DNA of 64,000 bases from Benincasa hispida (taxonomy: Eukaryota; Streptophyta; Magnoliopsida; Cucurbitales; Cucurbitaceae). How positions within the stretch are numbered: the first letter of the stretch is position 1; each line of letters starts with the position of its first letter. The translations under genes were made by a program, and so were the position numbers. The notes beneath the pieces were generated by a model that saw only the letters and a program-made list of their open reading frames with translations, had not been told where the DNA came from and searched no databases. Of this stretch, positions 43,773 to 55,780 are shown piece after piece. The DNA lies in the NCBI RefSeq assembly GCF_009727055.1, contig NC_052360.1, positions 68,968,608 to 69,032,607 of the forward strand. The letters are read 5' to 3'.

Positions 43773-46700
43773 TTACTGAGGGGCTAGCGGGTCTGGAGGC
43801 AGATTTTGAGGTGGTGCAGGAGGAGCTTCTTCAAAATTTAAGTGCTGCCGGAGATGTAGGGGCACCATCGGACCATGAAGATATGCGGTGAGAAAGTTGA
43901 AGTATTCTTGATTACGCTCCACAATCATTCTCTGGTGCATATGGACTTTATAAATGTTGCGTTGCATGTTGATCAGTGCCTTTCTTGATGTGGTAGCACT
44001 GCATTGAATATCAATAATCGGCTCTATTACCACTTCAAATCTTTGGTTGAAGAAGTGTTGTTGTTGAGAGAAAAGTTGTTGTTGTTGCGAGAAGAGGGAT
44101 CTCATTTCTGCTAACTCGACAGCCATGGAGTTGATGGAGGGTTGCGCCTGCGATGTCTCGCCAGCATTGTTTTGGGGTTGGGAGAGGTGCCTTAACCCAA
44201 ATCGTGTGGGTCATCAACTTACGGCAGTGGAATGGTGAGTTGCGGTGCTGATGCTGTTGGTGAAGGTGGGGCTGCTGGGTAGACAGGTGAGGAGGTTGGG
44301 ACAAGGAGAAGATTGGTAAAATGTTCGTGAAGAGGGGAAAAGGGTTGCGCTAGTGGGCTCGAAGGACTTGGACGTCAAATGACTAAAGGAAAAGGGTCTG
44401 TAGGGCCTGGATATTGCGTTACGATCAATCGCCCTACGTCGATAGGAATGCCGTGTGCGATACAGTATGCGGCCATGACCCGATCCCTTGATATAGTTCT
44501 GTCATGCTTTGTTGGGATCAGCCGCTTCTTGACCAAGTAAACCCAGAGCTTTCCCTCCGGTAGCAAGGACCTGGACTCCAGAGTACGGATGCCTTTAAGC
44601 TGAAGGATACTGTTTCTCCTTTAAAGGTCACCGCATCCCTATTTCCATGAAGTTGACCATGGTAGAAGCTTCACACTACCTGAGGCACGATGATGGATAG
44701 GCACTGGCAGAATGTGTCCCACCCATGTTCCACAATTATGTTCATGATAAGGTTAGGTAGTAGAGTCAGCGTAGTAAAGAAGCCATCTCGATCAACATAT
44801 CATCATTCTCCTTTTTCCTTGATGAATGCTTCCTGGCCGGCGCGGGTTCGCTGCTTTCTACGATCGCCTTGCCTTTTGCCAACGCAAGGTGGGCTGCTTG
44901 TCTTTCTTTCTTTTCCCGCTCCTTGCGCTGTTTTTCTTTCTCGCGCTCTGCGAGTTCTTTTCCCTTCTTCTTGTATAAGTTTCGCTTATTGGTTTCACAC
45001 TTTTTCCTTTTCTTTTCCTCTAATAATCTATCCTCTTCTTCTTTCTTCCTCCTCTCTTCTTCTTCTTCTTCTCTTTCTTCTCTCGCAAATTCTTCTTCAA
45101 ATTGCTCAGAGGCCAGCAACAGACGTTATTCCTTTTCGTGCTTCCGAATCCCTTCAAGTCTGGCAAGCTCATTGTTGCGTCCATTTCTTCAAACTCCAAT
45201 CTTCTTCTTCTATTCCCCTCTGCGATGATGAGCTTGCCCCTCTCCATCTTTTCTTGCTTCTCCTCCTCTTGTTTTCTTTTTCTCTCTTTCTCTTCCAATT
45301 CCAAAATTAATCTCTGAGGGTCAATAGTGGACCCTTGCGGCACATTCTCCCTGCGATGTCGCATTAGGGGGGTTCCCTCTGCTTCTTCTCCTTCATTGGT
45401 CGCAACCATTTGCGTTGTTTCATGTTGTGCCGATTCCATCAACTGTGTCGTTTCCCCCCTATTCTCCTTTACGTAGGTTGATTCTCCATCTATCTCCGAG
45501 CTCGCAACCCTCTGCTTCGCTTCCTCTTCTTTTCTCAGGCGCCTCTCTTCACACCGGTGCATTTTCTTTTCTTCTTTCTCCTTCTTCTTTCTTTCTTTCC
45601 TGGCCTCCTCATCTTTATCATCATCCTTTTTCTCTTTATTCTTCTTTTCTTGGACCTCAGGGTCTTGATGCCTTTTAAAGAAACCGACCACTTAGTGCCT
45701 GGTTACGTTAATACTCGCAGCACATCTTCCAACTGTTCTTCTGTGGGATCATCAATGATTTTGTTGCCCGGTGCATCCGGGTTATCCTTCATTTGGTATA
45801 GTTCATTGATGTCCCTTGCGCTAAAAGACACCACTCACCCTTTTATGGTCACCACATCCTTGGTGCCATGTAGCCATCCATGGTAGAAGTCGCACACTAC
45901 CTTTGGAACCACAATGGCTGGGCACTGGCAAAATCTATTCCAACCATGCTCCATGATCACGCTCGTGATCAGATCTGGTAGTGGCGTTGGTGTAAGGAAA
46001 AAGCCCATCTCCATCAACAAGTCGTCGTTCTCTTTCTTTCTTGATGGATACCCCTTTGCCAACGTAGGTTTGTTGCTTTCTGCGACCGCTTTGCCCTTTC
46101 CTTTAGCCAACGCAAGGCGGGATTGTTCTCTTTGTTTTCTTTCTCGTTCCTTGCATTGTTCCTTCTTCTCTTGCTCGGCAAGTTCCTTGCCCTTCTTCTT
46201 AATTAAACGCTGCCTGTTGGCTTCGCGCTTCCTTTCCTTCTCTTCTCTCATTCTTCTTTCTTCTTCTACCTTCTTTTTCTTTTCTTCTTCTTCCTCTTCT
46301 CTCACTTCTATTTCAAAATCTTCCACAAACTGCTCAGAGGCCAACAAAAGGCATTGTTCCTCTTCAATCCGCCTTATTTCTTCAAGCCTCGAGATTTTTT
46401 ATTGCGGCGAACCTCCTCATCATGCAGTCTTCTTTTTCTATCACCTTCTGTGGTGATGAGTTTCGCCCATTCCATTTTCTCTTATCTCTCTTCCTCTTCC
46501 TTTCTCCTCCTTTCCTTTTCTTCTAACACGATGATCAAAATTGAAGGGTCAACAGTTGACCCTTGCGGCATTCTCCTTACGATGTCGCAACAGGGGGTAA
46601 CTTCTCCTTCTTCGCCTTCTTCGACCGCAACAACTTGCGTTGTTTCAGGTTGCGTCGTTTCCCTAAGTTGCGCTGGTTCCCCCCTGTCCTCCCTCACGGA

Positions 46701-47468
46701 GGTGGATTCTCCATCCATCTCTGGGCTTACAGCCCTCTTCTTCTTTTCCTTTTCCTTCTTCAGGCGCCTTTCCTCACACCTGCACTCTTTCCTTTCTTTC
46801 TTCTCTTTCTTCTTCCTTAACTTGGCCTCCTCATCTTCTTCATCCTCCTTTTTTTCTTTATTCTTCTTCTCTTTGCGATTATGGGATGGCTCACCTTCTC
46901 CAACCTTCTTTTTCTTATTCTCCATTTTCTTCTTTTTCTCCTCTTCCACCTCTTGTTGCTTCTCTACCGCATCTTCTTCTAATGCGACTCTAATGGGTCA
47001 TTCATGGGATTCTACTTGCGTAGTTTCCTCAAGAGTCTCTAAAGCCAGAGTGCTTCTTCTTATCTCCTCTTCCCCCACTTCCTCCATCACTGCCACTTCC
47101 TCTACCACCGCGTCTTCCTCAGCAGCCAGTGGCTGGTTTACAACCCTTACCTCGGGCAGTTCGCCCCCTTCCTCCAAGTTACTCATAATGTTTCCAAATA
47201 CCTCATTTTCATCTCATCTCTTCTTCTCGCTTTCAGTGGAGACTGTTGGAGTTGGGAGTGGGGTGCTTTCAGTACTTTGCCCCCTTTTTGAACTGAAGTG
47301 GTTTGATGGCTAAAGGATTTCTCCAGGGTCTACCGGCAATTCTGGGGACAGTGTGTGGTTGGGCAGCAAGACGATGACTGGCAGAAAGGAATGTTGCCTC
47401 TCACATGGAGATTTGGTCAGTGGAAGGGGTTAGGGGGAAGCAGAAGACTGAGAAGCTTGGTCGACCAT
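43773..47468 (-). pseudogene. ORF2 (element C), partly duplicated
   Basis: Start MVDQASQ at 47,468. Blocks in order: acidic N-terminal part, basic/acidic coiled-coil region (46,949 to 46,482), second coil and domain start LTPTPLPDLITSVIMEHGW (46,347-45,835), then FSARDINELYQM and TKWSVSLKGIK. Near 45,660 the sequence jumps back to the coil (EKKNKEKKDDDKDEEA) and repeats coil and domain start a second time (45,691 to 44,770), then RLIPTKHDRTISRDRVMAAYCIAHGIPIDVG (44,566-44,375). The tail 44,126-43,773 has a Gln-rich coil (QQQQLFSQQQHFF), RMIVERNQEYFNFL and a stop at 43,773. Many stops. The Gln-rich tail is the most intact copy. Confidence 0.72.
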
Positions 47469-48651
47469 GGGTGCTTAGTTGAAAGAAAGCTGGAAAACTT
47501 TAGGGTTTCAGGGAAGAAGAAAGCTCTGTATGCAAGGGGCGCTAGGGTTTTCAAGTTGCAAAAAGAGGTAAAGTGTTCATAGACGGGGGAAGTAGCTATT
47601 TATAGATTGGGCCTTAGTGAGTCCAACACAATTTTCGCGGTGGCAGGCCTCGAGACACTTAAAAGGCCCATCATTCGAACTTCTCTCATTTATGAGGTTT
47701 CAGAGTAAACGTCCTTTCGTCTGCAGACTCATCATTTCTTTGGAATACGGAACGATTGGACTTCTCAATTTTGCAAAAAGAATTATCTTTAATATTTTAT
47801 TCGAATGGATGCAAGGGAAAAGATTAATGCAATGTGTTCACTAATGCAAATGCATCTTTGCAGAGGACGGGCAACAACGTATACATCCATGCAATACACC
47901 CCTTAACTAAACACATTTCTGGATGATCGGGCGCACGATATTGCTACCAGCGCAACACTACTTCAACATAGTGCATTTTGCTAAGGACGGGCAAAGGACA
48001 CACGCACGCGCAACACACCCCTCAGCTTAACGCATTTGAGTTGGATGAACACAAAGCGCATCTTGTTGGTTTAGGATGCGTCCATTATCGCCATGCATAT
48101 TGAATGTGTTTTATTTTATTATANTATTTATAGATTGGGCCTTAGTGAGTCCAACACAATTTTCGCGGTGGCAGGCCTCGAGACACTTAAAAGGCCCATC
48201 ATTCGAACTTCTCTCATTTGAGTTGGATGAACACAAAGCGCATCTTGTTGGTTTAGGATGCGTCCATTATCGCCATGCATATTGAATGTGTTTTATTTTA
48301 TTATAAAAATATTTTTTTTTCCATCAATGCAAGTTTCTATGACTTGCGATAATAAAATTTCTTCTCATTACTCAATCATTCACCAATTAAAGAATAACGC
48401 ATTAAATACAGAAAAGTTAAAGGAATTAAAGCAAACACAGAAATGAATGCAAGGACAGTAAATGAAGAATGAATTCATAAAGTCATGAAGTAAATTAAAT
48501 GAAGCAGTAAAGACAAAGTTCAGGAATTCATAAAGACCGAAATTAAAGAAAGAAATTAAACATAGATGTGTGATATGGACCGGAAGATGACTTTCTTTGA
48601 ACGAGCACAATCCACACCTCTACAGGCGGTCCAGCTTGCCTGCCTAATGTC
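47469..48651 (-). other. Spacer between gag and ORF2 (element C)
   Basis: Same spacer as in B, with GGACGGGCAA repeats near 47,867 and 47,986 and an AT-rich part to 48,560. It contains an undetermined base at 48,124 with duplicated sequence to its right (48,125-48,303), which inflates its length by about 180 bp. Confidence 0.65.
48124..48303. repeat. Single n and duplicated patch (probable artefact)
   Basis: After the n at 48,124, bases 48,125-48,219 copy 47,597-47,691 and bases 48,220-48,303 copy 48,038-48,121, essentially without change. This looks like a wrongly filled gap in which two nearby segments were entered a second time. Confidence 0.85.
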
Positions 48652-50091
48652 CTAGGGACATTTCTCCTTTTCATGAGATCTTGGGGCTTTGGAGTTGCTG
48701 AGCAACATACCAGATGTTCTGTTTCTAAGCTTAGAAGCCAGCTGGCCCACTTGAATCTCTAAGTTTCGAATTGAAGACACCTGCGTCTGCATCACTGCAT
48801 CATTTTTATCCATATACTGTTTTAGCAGGGCCTCCAATGAGCTTCCAGAGGTGTTTGAAGATAAGGGTTGCTGATTATGTGATTGCCTTGGTTGCCCCTA
48901 ATTCGAGTTATGGTGAAAAGGAGGAGGGTTCGTTCGACTGCCACTTTGATGGTTGCTTGGCCCCCTTGGTTAGGATTCCCTCCCCAACCAAAGTTACGAT
49001 GGTTCCTCTAACCCAGATTTTAGGTGTTGCTGAAAGGGTTGTTTTGGATGGTGCATACTTGTTGGATATTCGATGGGCACATTTCTGCTACATGAGCCCC
49101 TCCATAATTAACGCAACTTATTGCAGCCACTTGAGCAGGCACAGCGGGTTGCGTTGATTGTTGGGGGATGGCTCCTTGATTTGTTAACATCGATTGGAGG
49201 ATTGAGGTCACTGCGGCCATCTGAGCAGCCAGTGTTGTCATTGTCTCCGCAGGGACAATGGTAGTGTCATTCTTTCTTCTTTCATAGTCTCTGCCTCCAT
49301 AACCATCATCAATCTAGTCATCCATGTTCTGTGATGTGCGGTCAAGGATAACTTTGGCCTCGGTATACATCTATAAAACCTCCTGCTACGGAGGCGACAA
49401 CAACAGCCTGCGTCGATCTGTTTAGGCCATTGTAAAATGTCTCCATCAGGATGCAATCGGGTATCTCGATATGCGGGTAGTTCTTCACCAATCTTCGAAA
49501 TCACACCCAGATGGTGCTCAGGGTCTCATTGTCCATTTGCTTAAAGTTCAGCACATCCTTTCGTCGCCTTGCGTTGACGGCCGACGAGAAGAACTTCTTC
49601 ATGAATCGCTCAACCAGCTGATCCAATGATGTAATCTCGTTCGGCTCCAGTGAGTGAGCCCACCTCTTGGCTTCGTCCCTCAAGATGTAAGGGAATAAAT
49701 ACAGTCTAATACCCTCAAGGGTAACGCCAGGTAATGAGAAGTTGCCGCACATTTCGACAAAACTGGTCAGGTGAGCATGTGGGTCTTCACCTTATAGTCC
49801 CCCAAATTGCCTTGCGTTCTCCTCTACTGTAGGCCTTGAAATCCCAGGCAAAAAATCGTACAGGTTGGGCGCCGCGTAGTTTTTCATGGGAATGTTACGA
49901 TCAGCAGCAAGGAAGACTAGGTCCTATGCTGGCCGTACCGCCCCTTGATTTCCTACAGGAGTTGCATTGTCCATATTATCTGCCCTATCAACTGCTCTCT
50001 TTTGCCTTGCTCGATTCTGGCATGCCCGTGCACGAAAGGTACGCTCGATCTCTAGGTCAGCTACAAATTGTGGTTCGGTACCAGAGCTCAT
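48652..50091 (-). pseudogene. gag (element C), broken
   Basis: Start MSSGTEPQF at 50,091. Blocks ARQKRAVD, DLVFLAADRNIPM, NLYDF; then ENAR is joined to QFGGL, an internal deletion of about 16 codons compared with B and D (near 49,818). Next GVTLEGIRLYLFPYIL, DQLVERFMKKFF (49,501-49,752), a stop, then the zinc knuckle with its second Cys changed to Tyr (CVNYGGAHVAEMC, about 49,080-49,120), and the terminal coil MEALLKQYMDKN ending KEKCP at 48,652. Several stops and shifts. Confidence 0.82.
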
Positions 50092-50186
50092 AAGCCGTCA
50101 GGCTGCTCTCCGCGTTGAACAGCCAGTACAAAGAGATCTGTCCTGCAAAATACCACAAACATACTCAAACAATAACCATTAACCAA

Positions 50187-50375
50187 TCCCCGGCAACGGC
50201 GCCATAAACTTGACATGCATAAGATGAGATGCAAGAATGGAATGCAAGATACAAGGTACAAGCCTATGTCCCTGTTATCAGTTCCCCGGCAATGGTGCCA
50301 TAAACTTGATGACACAAATTTTAATCTAAGCTACAAGTCCATGACCCCATTACCAGTTCCTCGGCAACAGCACCA
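50187..50375 (-). promoter_or_regulatory. Array of three primer-binding-site units
   Basis: Minus-strand PBS words at 50,187-50,204 (TGGCGCCGTTGCCGGGGA, perfect), 50,283-50,300 (TGGCACCATTGCCGGGGA) and 50,358-50,375 (TGGTGCTGTTGCCGAGGA), each preceded by CATCAAGTTTA-type sequence. Spacing 96 and 75 bp. The LTR edge is at 50,436, so the perfect PBS is the one farthest from the LTR. Confidence 0.8.
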
Positions 50376-50435
50376 TAAACTTGATGACATGCAGATTTTA
50401 AGTCTCTTTACCATCATACAAGCTCATCATAAACT

Positions 50436-52280
50436 TGTAACGCATGTATGAATATGAATGAATCTTATGTCATACAACGCATGGATGATTGCGATGATAT
50501 GCGATACTACTTTTAGATATGCGTTATTCATGAATGTTCTTGTAGTATGCTATGCGTTGTCACAAGTTTCCTTGCGTTAAAACCAAGTATAATTTCATCA
50601 CAAGTTTCTCGGTGTGATCCGAGGTCGAAACAGGGATTGTTTTAGGTTAGTTGCGTTACATTTGTGATATATGCGACCATGGGTTTTTCAATTTAATACA
50701 AGTGTGGTTTATACATGCGGTAAAGTAAATTGTGCAGTAAAGTGAAGATAAGCGATAAAAATGCGATAATAAAGTAAATTGCGATGAAAGTAAAGTGCGA
50801 TAAAATAAACCTAAGCTACGATGATACAAGATACAGGTTACATGATACAAGATACTGAGGTTGAGACTGACTGTGAAGAATAAACAAAGATCGTATTATG
50901 CGGTGGCAAGGCTTATGTGCGAAGCAGTAAAAGAAAGGATAATGAATATAAACATTGCAAGTTTCTTAATTGCGTTAAATATATAAGTACGGTTCCGCTT
51001 TCCCTTGGCGTACACCTCTCGGTGATCGGCCGCGTTTCCCATATCTCTATGGTGAAATAGGGACGAACGTAATGAACGCAAGGTTGCTTCCATCTCTGGA
51101 AGTACTTCTTGCTTTAGTTAACGCATTCTTCTAACCTTCTCTCGACAGATCAGAATGGCATCTTCACTTCTGCTCTCACAGGTGAAGATGCCGTTAGTAT
51201 GCTTTAGCCAAACATCTTTATTTCTTTAGCACAAGTTAAGTTACTTGTTTAATTCATATTAATCACCAAGGGATTAGGAAAACATCGTGGAGAAAGCGAT
51301 TAATGGAAGAACGGAAATAGACAGAAATGTGGAAATGAGAATGATCATGACAATTAATTATAAAATCAAGCGTCCGATACATGGTTGTGAATGATTTAGA
51401 CTAAGAAGATGAAATACAATGGATGAATAAGAGTTAGAAACAGATACAGAAGAGTGCCAATGTCTTGACACTGATCTTGATGGAGAGATTGCTTGCCGAC
51501 GTAGATGGAGTGAATGAAAGGATGAGCTTCCTTCATTGGCTTACTCAACCGGTAGAGTTGATCTAGGTACAGAGCTTCACGGAGGGGATTTGGAATGATT
51601 CGCCCTGAGACTCACCTCTTGGCCTTGTCTCTTTTCTTCTCGTAACTTCTCCGTTCAGCACTCAGATCAGCCTCTCTCTCAATAGCCTCGTATCAATTAT
51701 CCCCCGTATCAAGTATATCCTTCAGTGAATTCTTTGAGGGTATTTATAGATGAAAATTTTGACTCTCTGACTTGTGGTCCTCATTTTACTATTATAGAAA
51801 TTCTGGAAATGGTGGAATAAATATTCCTTCTGTTATGCAATCAGTTCGTCAAAAATGCACAACGGTTAGTTGTACACGTGTCAAAAATCCTCCGTGATTG
51901 CGTTGCTCATTTAAATCTTTCGATCGTGTGCTCACATGCATTATTGTTTTTATTATCGCATAAGGTTGAAGATCAACTTTGGATCGATTGTCACATTCAT
52001 CGTCATTGCGTTGATCGTCTATTCATTCCTGAATGATGGGCACAATGCGACGTAGATAAGTTATTCTTTCTCTCTTGAGCCATGAGCGCATACGTTGACT
52101 TGATTTCCTGCAAAACGGACTTGAAATATTCTTTTGTACCATCGGAATGGTGTTAGTGGGTGTATTGACGAAAATTTATAATTATTGTATTTCTTAGTTA
52201 ATTTCTCTATAATTGACGCAACTTTCCTCTCATTTGGCCGCAATATCTAAATAAAGTAGTATAAATAACTTGTATTTCTA
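50436..52280 (-). repeat. 5' LTR of element C (subfamily III), 11 bp short
   Basis: Starts TGTAACGCATG. TATA box on the minus strand at 51,741-51,748; MEATLRSL frame at 50,896-51,093; inverted repeat GGCATCTTCAC / GTGAAGATGCC near 51,157-51,192. It stops inside the terminal hairpin (CTTGTATTTCTA), then plus-strand ORF2 sequence follows. Confidence 0.78.
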
Positions 52281-52979
52281 CTCACCCTTCCACTGCGGCA
52301 TGTTGATGACCCACACGTTTTGGGTGAAGGCACCTCTGCCCAACCCCAAAACGTTGCTGGCGAAGCATCACAGGCACAACCCACTATCGCCTCCTTAGCT
52401 GCTGAGTTAGTAGAAATGCGGACTCTCGCTGCCCAACAACAACAACTCTTCTCCCAAAAGCAGGAACTCTTCTTCCAACAACAAGCCTTCTTCAACCAGA
52501 GATTTGATGTGGTAATGGGGTAAGTCGACAATATACCTGTCTCTTATACACATCTAGATGTGTATAAGAGACAGCAACAACTCTTCTCCCAAAAGCAGGA
52601 ACTCTTCTTCCAACAACAAGCCTTCTTCAACCAGAGATTTGATGTGGTAATGGGGTAAGTCGACAATATACAGTGCAATGCTGCCACGACAAGAGAGGTG
52701 TTGGTCAATATTCAGTGCAACATTTATACGATCCATTGCCACCAAAGACAGCTTGCGGAGCGCAACCATGAGTACTTTAATTTGCTAACAGCATATCTTC
52801 ATGGTCCCATGGTGTCTCTGCATCTCAGGCAGTGCCTGATTTTCAAAGAGACTCCACCCGTACCACATCAGAACCCTCATCCAGACCCTCATACTCCTCA
52901 ACAATAATCTTTACATTTATTATTTTATGCGGCAATTCTTTTATCTGTATTTCATTTATTGTTTAACTAAATTCATAAA
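52281..52979 (+). pseudogene. ORF2 C-terminal fragment with adapter
   Basis: Plus-strand copy of the ORF2 tail: THTFWVK-type start, AAELVEMRTLAAQQQQLFSQ with a Gln-rich coil, NQRFDVVM, a stop, then IQCNIYTIHCHQRQLAERNHEYFN and a proline-rich end PHTPQQ before the stop at 52,907. A 98-bp segment is repeated on both sides of an adapter (52,538-52,574). After 52,910 it enters 3' untranslated sequence and is cut at about 52,979 by element D. Confidence 0.82.
52538..52574. other. Nextera mate-pair junction adapter (artefact)
   Basis: Mosaic-end junction, one base shorter than the full 38 bp. The flanking 98 bp (52,440-52,537 and 52,575-52,672) are identical, so the adapter sits between two reads of the same sequence. 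Confidence 0.97.
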
Positions 52980-54686
52980 CTTATTACTTCGAATTTATAT
53001 TTTTAAACATGTGGAAAAATATGCGATACTACTTCTAGATATGCATTAATTATGAATATTCTTGTAGTATGCCATGCGTTGTCACAAGTTTCCTTACGTT
53101 GGAACCAAGTGTAATTCCACCGCAAGTTTCTCGGTGTGATCCGAGGTTGAACACAGGGATTGTTTGAGGTTATTGTGGTATGTTCATGGTGTATGCGACC
53201 AGGTTTTTCAATCTTTAAAGAGTGTTTTGTACAAGTATATAAAATTGCAGTAAAGTAAAGGAAAGCAGTAAAATGCGATAATAAAATGAGTATAGTAAAC
53301 CTAAGCTAGATGATACAGGATACAGGCTTCATGATACAAGATGTTAGGGTTCAGGCTGGCAGTGAAGGTTATGCAAAGTTATAAGTACGGTTCCGCTTTT
53401 CTCTTGGCTTACACCTTTCAGTGATCGGCCGCGCTCCCACATGTCTGTGGTGAATCAAAGATGAATGTAATGAATGCAAGGTTGCTTCCATGTCTGGAAG
53501 TACTACTTGTTTTAGTTAACGCATTCTTCTAACCTTCTCTCGATAGATCAGAATGGCATCTTCACTTCTGCTCTCACAGGTGAAGATGACGTCTAGCATT
53601 CTTTAGCTAAACGCAGTTATCTCTTTAACACAAGTTAAGTACCCGTTTAATTCATATTAACTACCAGGGGATTAAGAAGACATCATGGAGAAAGTGATTC
53701 ACGGAGGAACGGAAGTAAACAGAAAATGGAATATGAAAGCAATCGAAACATTTAATATATCTATTAAACGTTTGATACATGGTGTGTGAATGAAGAGATA
53801 AAGAAAGTGAAATACAATGATGAAAAGAAATAGAACAAATACAAACAAGGGCCAACGTCTTAGTACCAATTTAGGTGGAGATCTGCTTGCCGGATTGGAT
53901 GGATCAGATGGATGGATGAGCTTCCCTCTCAGGCTTGCTCAACTGGTAGCAGGGTTCTCAGCACAGAGCTTCTCAGCGGGTATTCGGCAAAATAGAACTG
54001 AGACTCACCTCTCGTCCTTGTCTCGTTTTCTTCCCGGATTTCTTCAGTTAAGCACCCAGCTCAACCTTGTTTGTCAACACTTTAGCAGCACTTAGCCCCG
54101 TATTCAGTAGCATAAGTTTTCTCTGAAATCTATGGGGTATTTATAGGTGAGGATCTTTGACTCCGACCTTGTGGTCCCCACTTATTGTTATGGAAATTCC
54201 GAAGATGGAGGGATATTATTCCTTCTGTTATGCAATCAGACTATTAATTATGCATAACTGTTAGTTGTACACGTGTCTCCATCCTCCGCTTTTGCGTTGC
54301 TCAGTTGCATCTCTCGATCGAGTGTTCGCATGCGGTGTTTGTTTTTATTACCACATGCGGTTGAAAGTCAACTCTGGATCGACTATCGCATTACGCCGTC
54401 AATGCGATAATCGTCTCTTCATTGTTGATTGACGGGCACAATGTGACAGAGATACGTTGATCAGTTTCTCTTGAGCCTTGAGTGCAAGCGGTGACTCAGT
54501 TTCCTGCAAAACAGAGTAAAATTCTCCTTTCCTTCCATCTGAAAGATGTTAGTGGGTGTAATTGCGATAATTCATAATTATTGTATTTCGAAGCTAATTT
54601 TCATACAATTGATGCATATTTATTCTCTTTTGGCCGCAATATCTATACAAGGCAGTCTAAATAACTTATATTTCTACAAGTTATCA
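52980..54686 (-). repeat. 3' LTR of element D
   Basis: 1,707 bp. TATA box on the minus strand at 54,139-54,146. Terminal hairpin at 54,661-54,684 in which one pair is G-T (wobble in RNA). About 60 bp shorter than its partner near 53,385, where the reading frame MEATL is cut. Confidence 0.82.
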
Positions 54687-54700
54687 TACCTCCAAATTTA
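54687..54700 (-). promoter_or_regulatory. Polypurine tract of element D
   Basis: The minus strand reads TAAATTTGGAGGTA next to TGATAAC: the G run is interrupted and the last base changed. Confidence 0.8.
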
Positions 54701-55780
54701 AATATATGCTTGTCCTCAAGCATATCTTCTACTTAGGCAATCATGCTCAATTTCTATTCTATATTTTTGCGACAATTGGTTGTTCCGAATGTTATACTTA
54801 GGCACATTACTTGACATCACAATTTCCTTCTATTCTTGCTAATTCTTAACATATCCCTACTTTATTCTTCTATATGACAAATTTCTGCTAAAAAATGCTT
54901 TCCTAATTTTTCAAAATAGAATGTTTTTCTCTTCTTGTCAAAACAACTCGATGTACCTATATGTGGTGGTCAAAACATTTGCGTCATTTATTTAGAGACT
55001 GTTGATCGTGGTTAAACTCTTCGTTTTCGCTTGTCCCCACGGGTGTCATGTGAACATCAAACTACGATTGTGTGCCAATTTCAACTTTAACTCATGATAT
55101 TCAGACGAGTTGTCTCTTGCATTTAATTTTTCTTTTCTTTTTCTATTTCATATTGTGTTGTTCTTGGAAACCCACCTTCGTTTTGGCTTGCTTCTACGGG
55201 TGTCATACGACATCCAACTACGAGCAGGCTCCTTTCACAACTAAACTCTTATCAGGTTGGGAACATTTTAAGGGTTTCCCTTGCGCTAACATTGGAGATT
55301 TGTATGATTTTTTTTTTTTTTGGAAATGGACGCATTTTTCTTAAATACTGCATATTCTTGATCTCATCTGCTCAGACCTTCCCCACCCCAGAATTTAAAG
55401 ATGAGCAAGGTCCTCATTGCGTTGTTTTGATAGACTAGACAAACAATTAGAAGAAAATTTCAAAATGAAGGTTTGAGCAGAACTTTGAAAGATAAAAGAT
55501 AAAGTATTGCTAAACTAAGAATTAACTAGTGTTAGTCAGAATTTACTAAGTATGGGAAATGTTTCTAAGTATAAACATATATTACATCATAGCAACGCAA
55601 TGAAGAACACAAAAGTAAAAGATTGAGAATATCGCAAATATTGACAAAGGATGATAAAGAAAAAGGCATAGGCAAAAATGGAGTGAATATGTACTTAATT
55701 ATATTGAATATTAACAAAGTATATAAATAATTAAAAATTAATGCAATACAAAAATTTGTGCCTGTACAAGAATCAAACTT
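54701..55780 (-). other. 3' untranslated module of element D
   Basis: Two TTTTGGCTTG-type motifs (55,018-55,066, here TTTTCGCTTG, and 55,176-55,221), second PPT-like tract at 55,384-55,397. At 55,780 the sequence jumps from the 3' untranslated region (CAAGAATCAAA) straight into the coil-coding part of ORF2, showing a large internal deletion. Confidence 0.65.

Larger units (their letters stand above)
40945..52280 (-). mobile_element. Element C: gag-ORF2 element without pol, mixed LTRs
   Basis: Minus-strand order: 5' LTR (50,436-52,280), PBS array (50,187-50,375), gag (50,091 to 48,652), spacer, ORF2 with internal duplication (47,468 to 43,773), 3' module, PPT (42,624-42,637), 3' LTR (40,945-42,623). 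The two LTRs belong to different subfamilies (III and I), the 5' LTR lacks its last 11 bp, and flanking 5-mers do not match, so this is a recombinant or assembled from more than one copy. Confidence 0.65.

Noticed and set aside
46354..47313. 319-codon plus-strand frame, rich in Ser, Phe and Leu
   Set aside because: It is the exact antisense of the Glu/Lys/Arg-rich ORF2 coil; GAR/AAR codons read backwards give Ser/Phe/Leu. Same for 44,690-45,310, 45,914-46,456 and 28,068-28,376.
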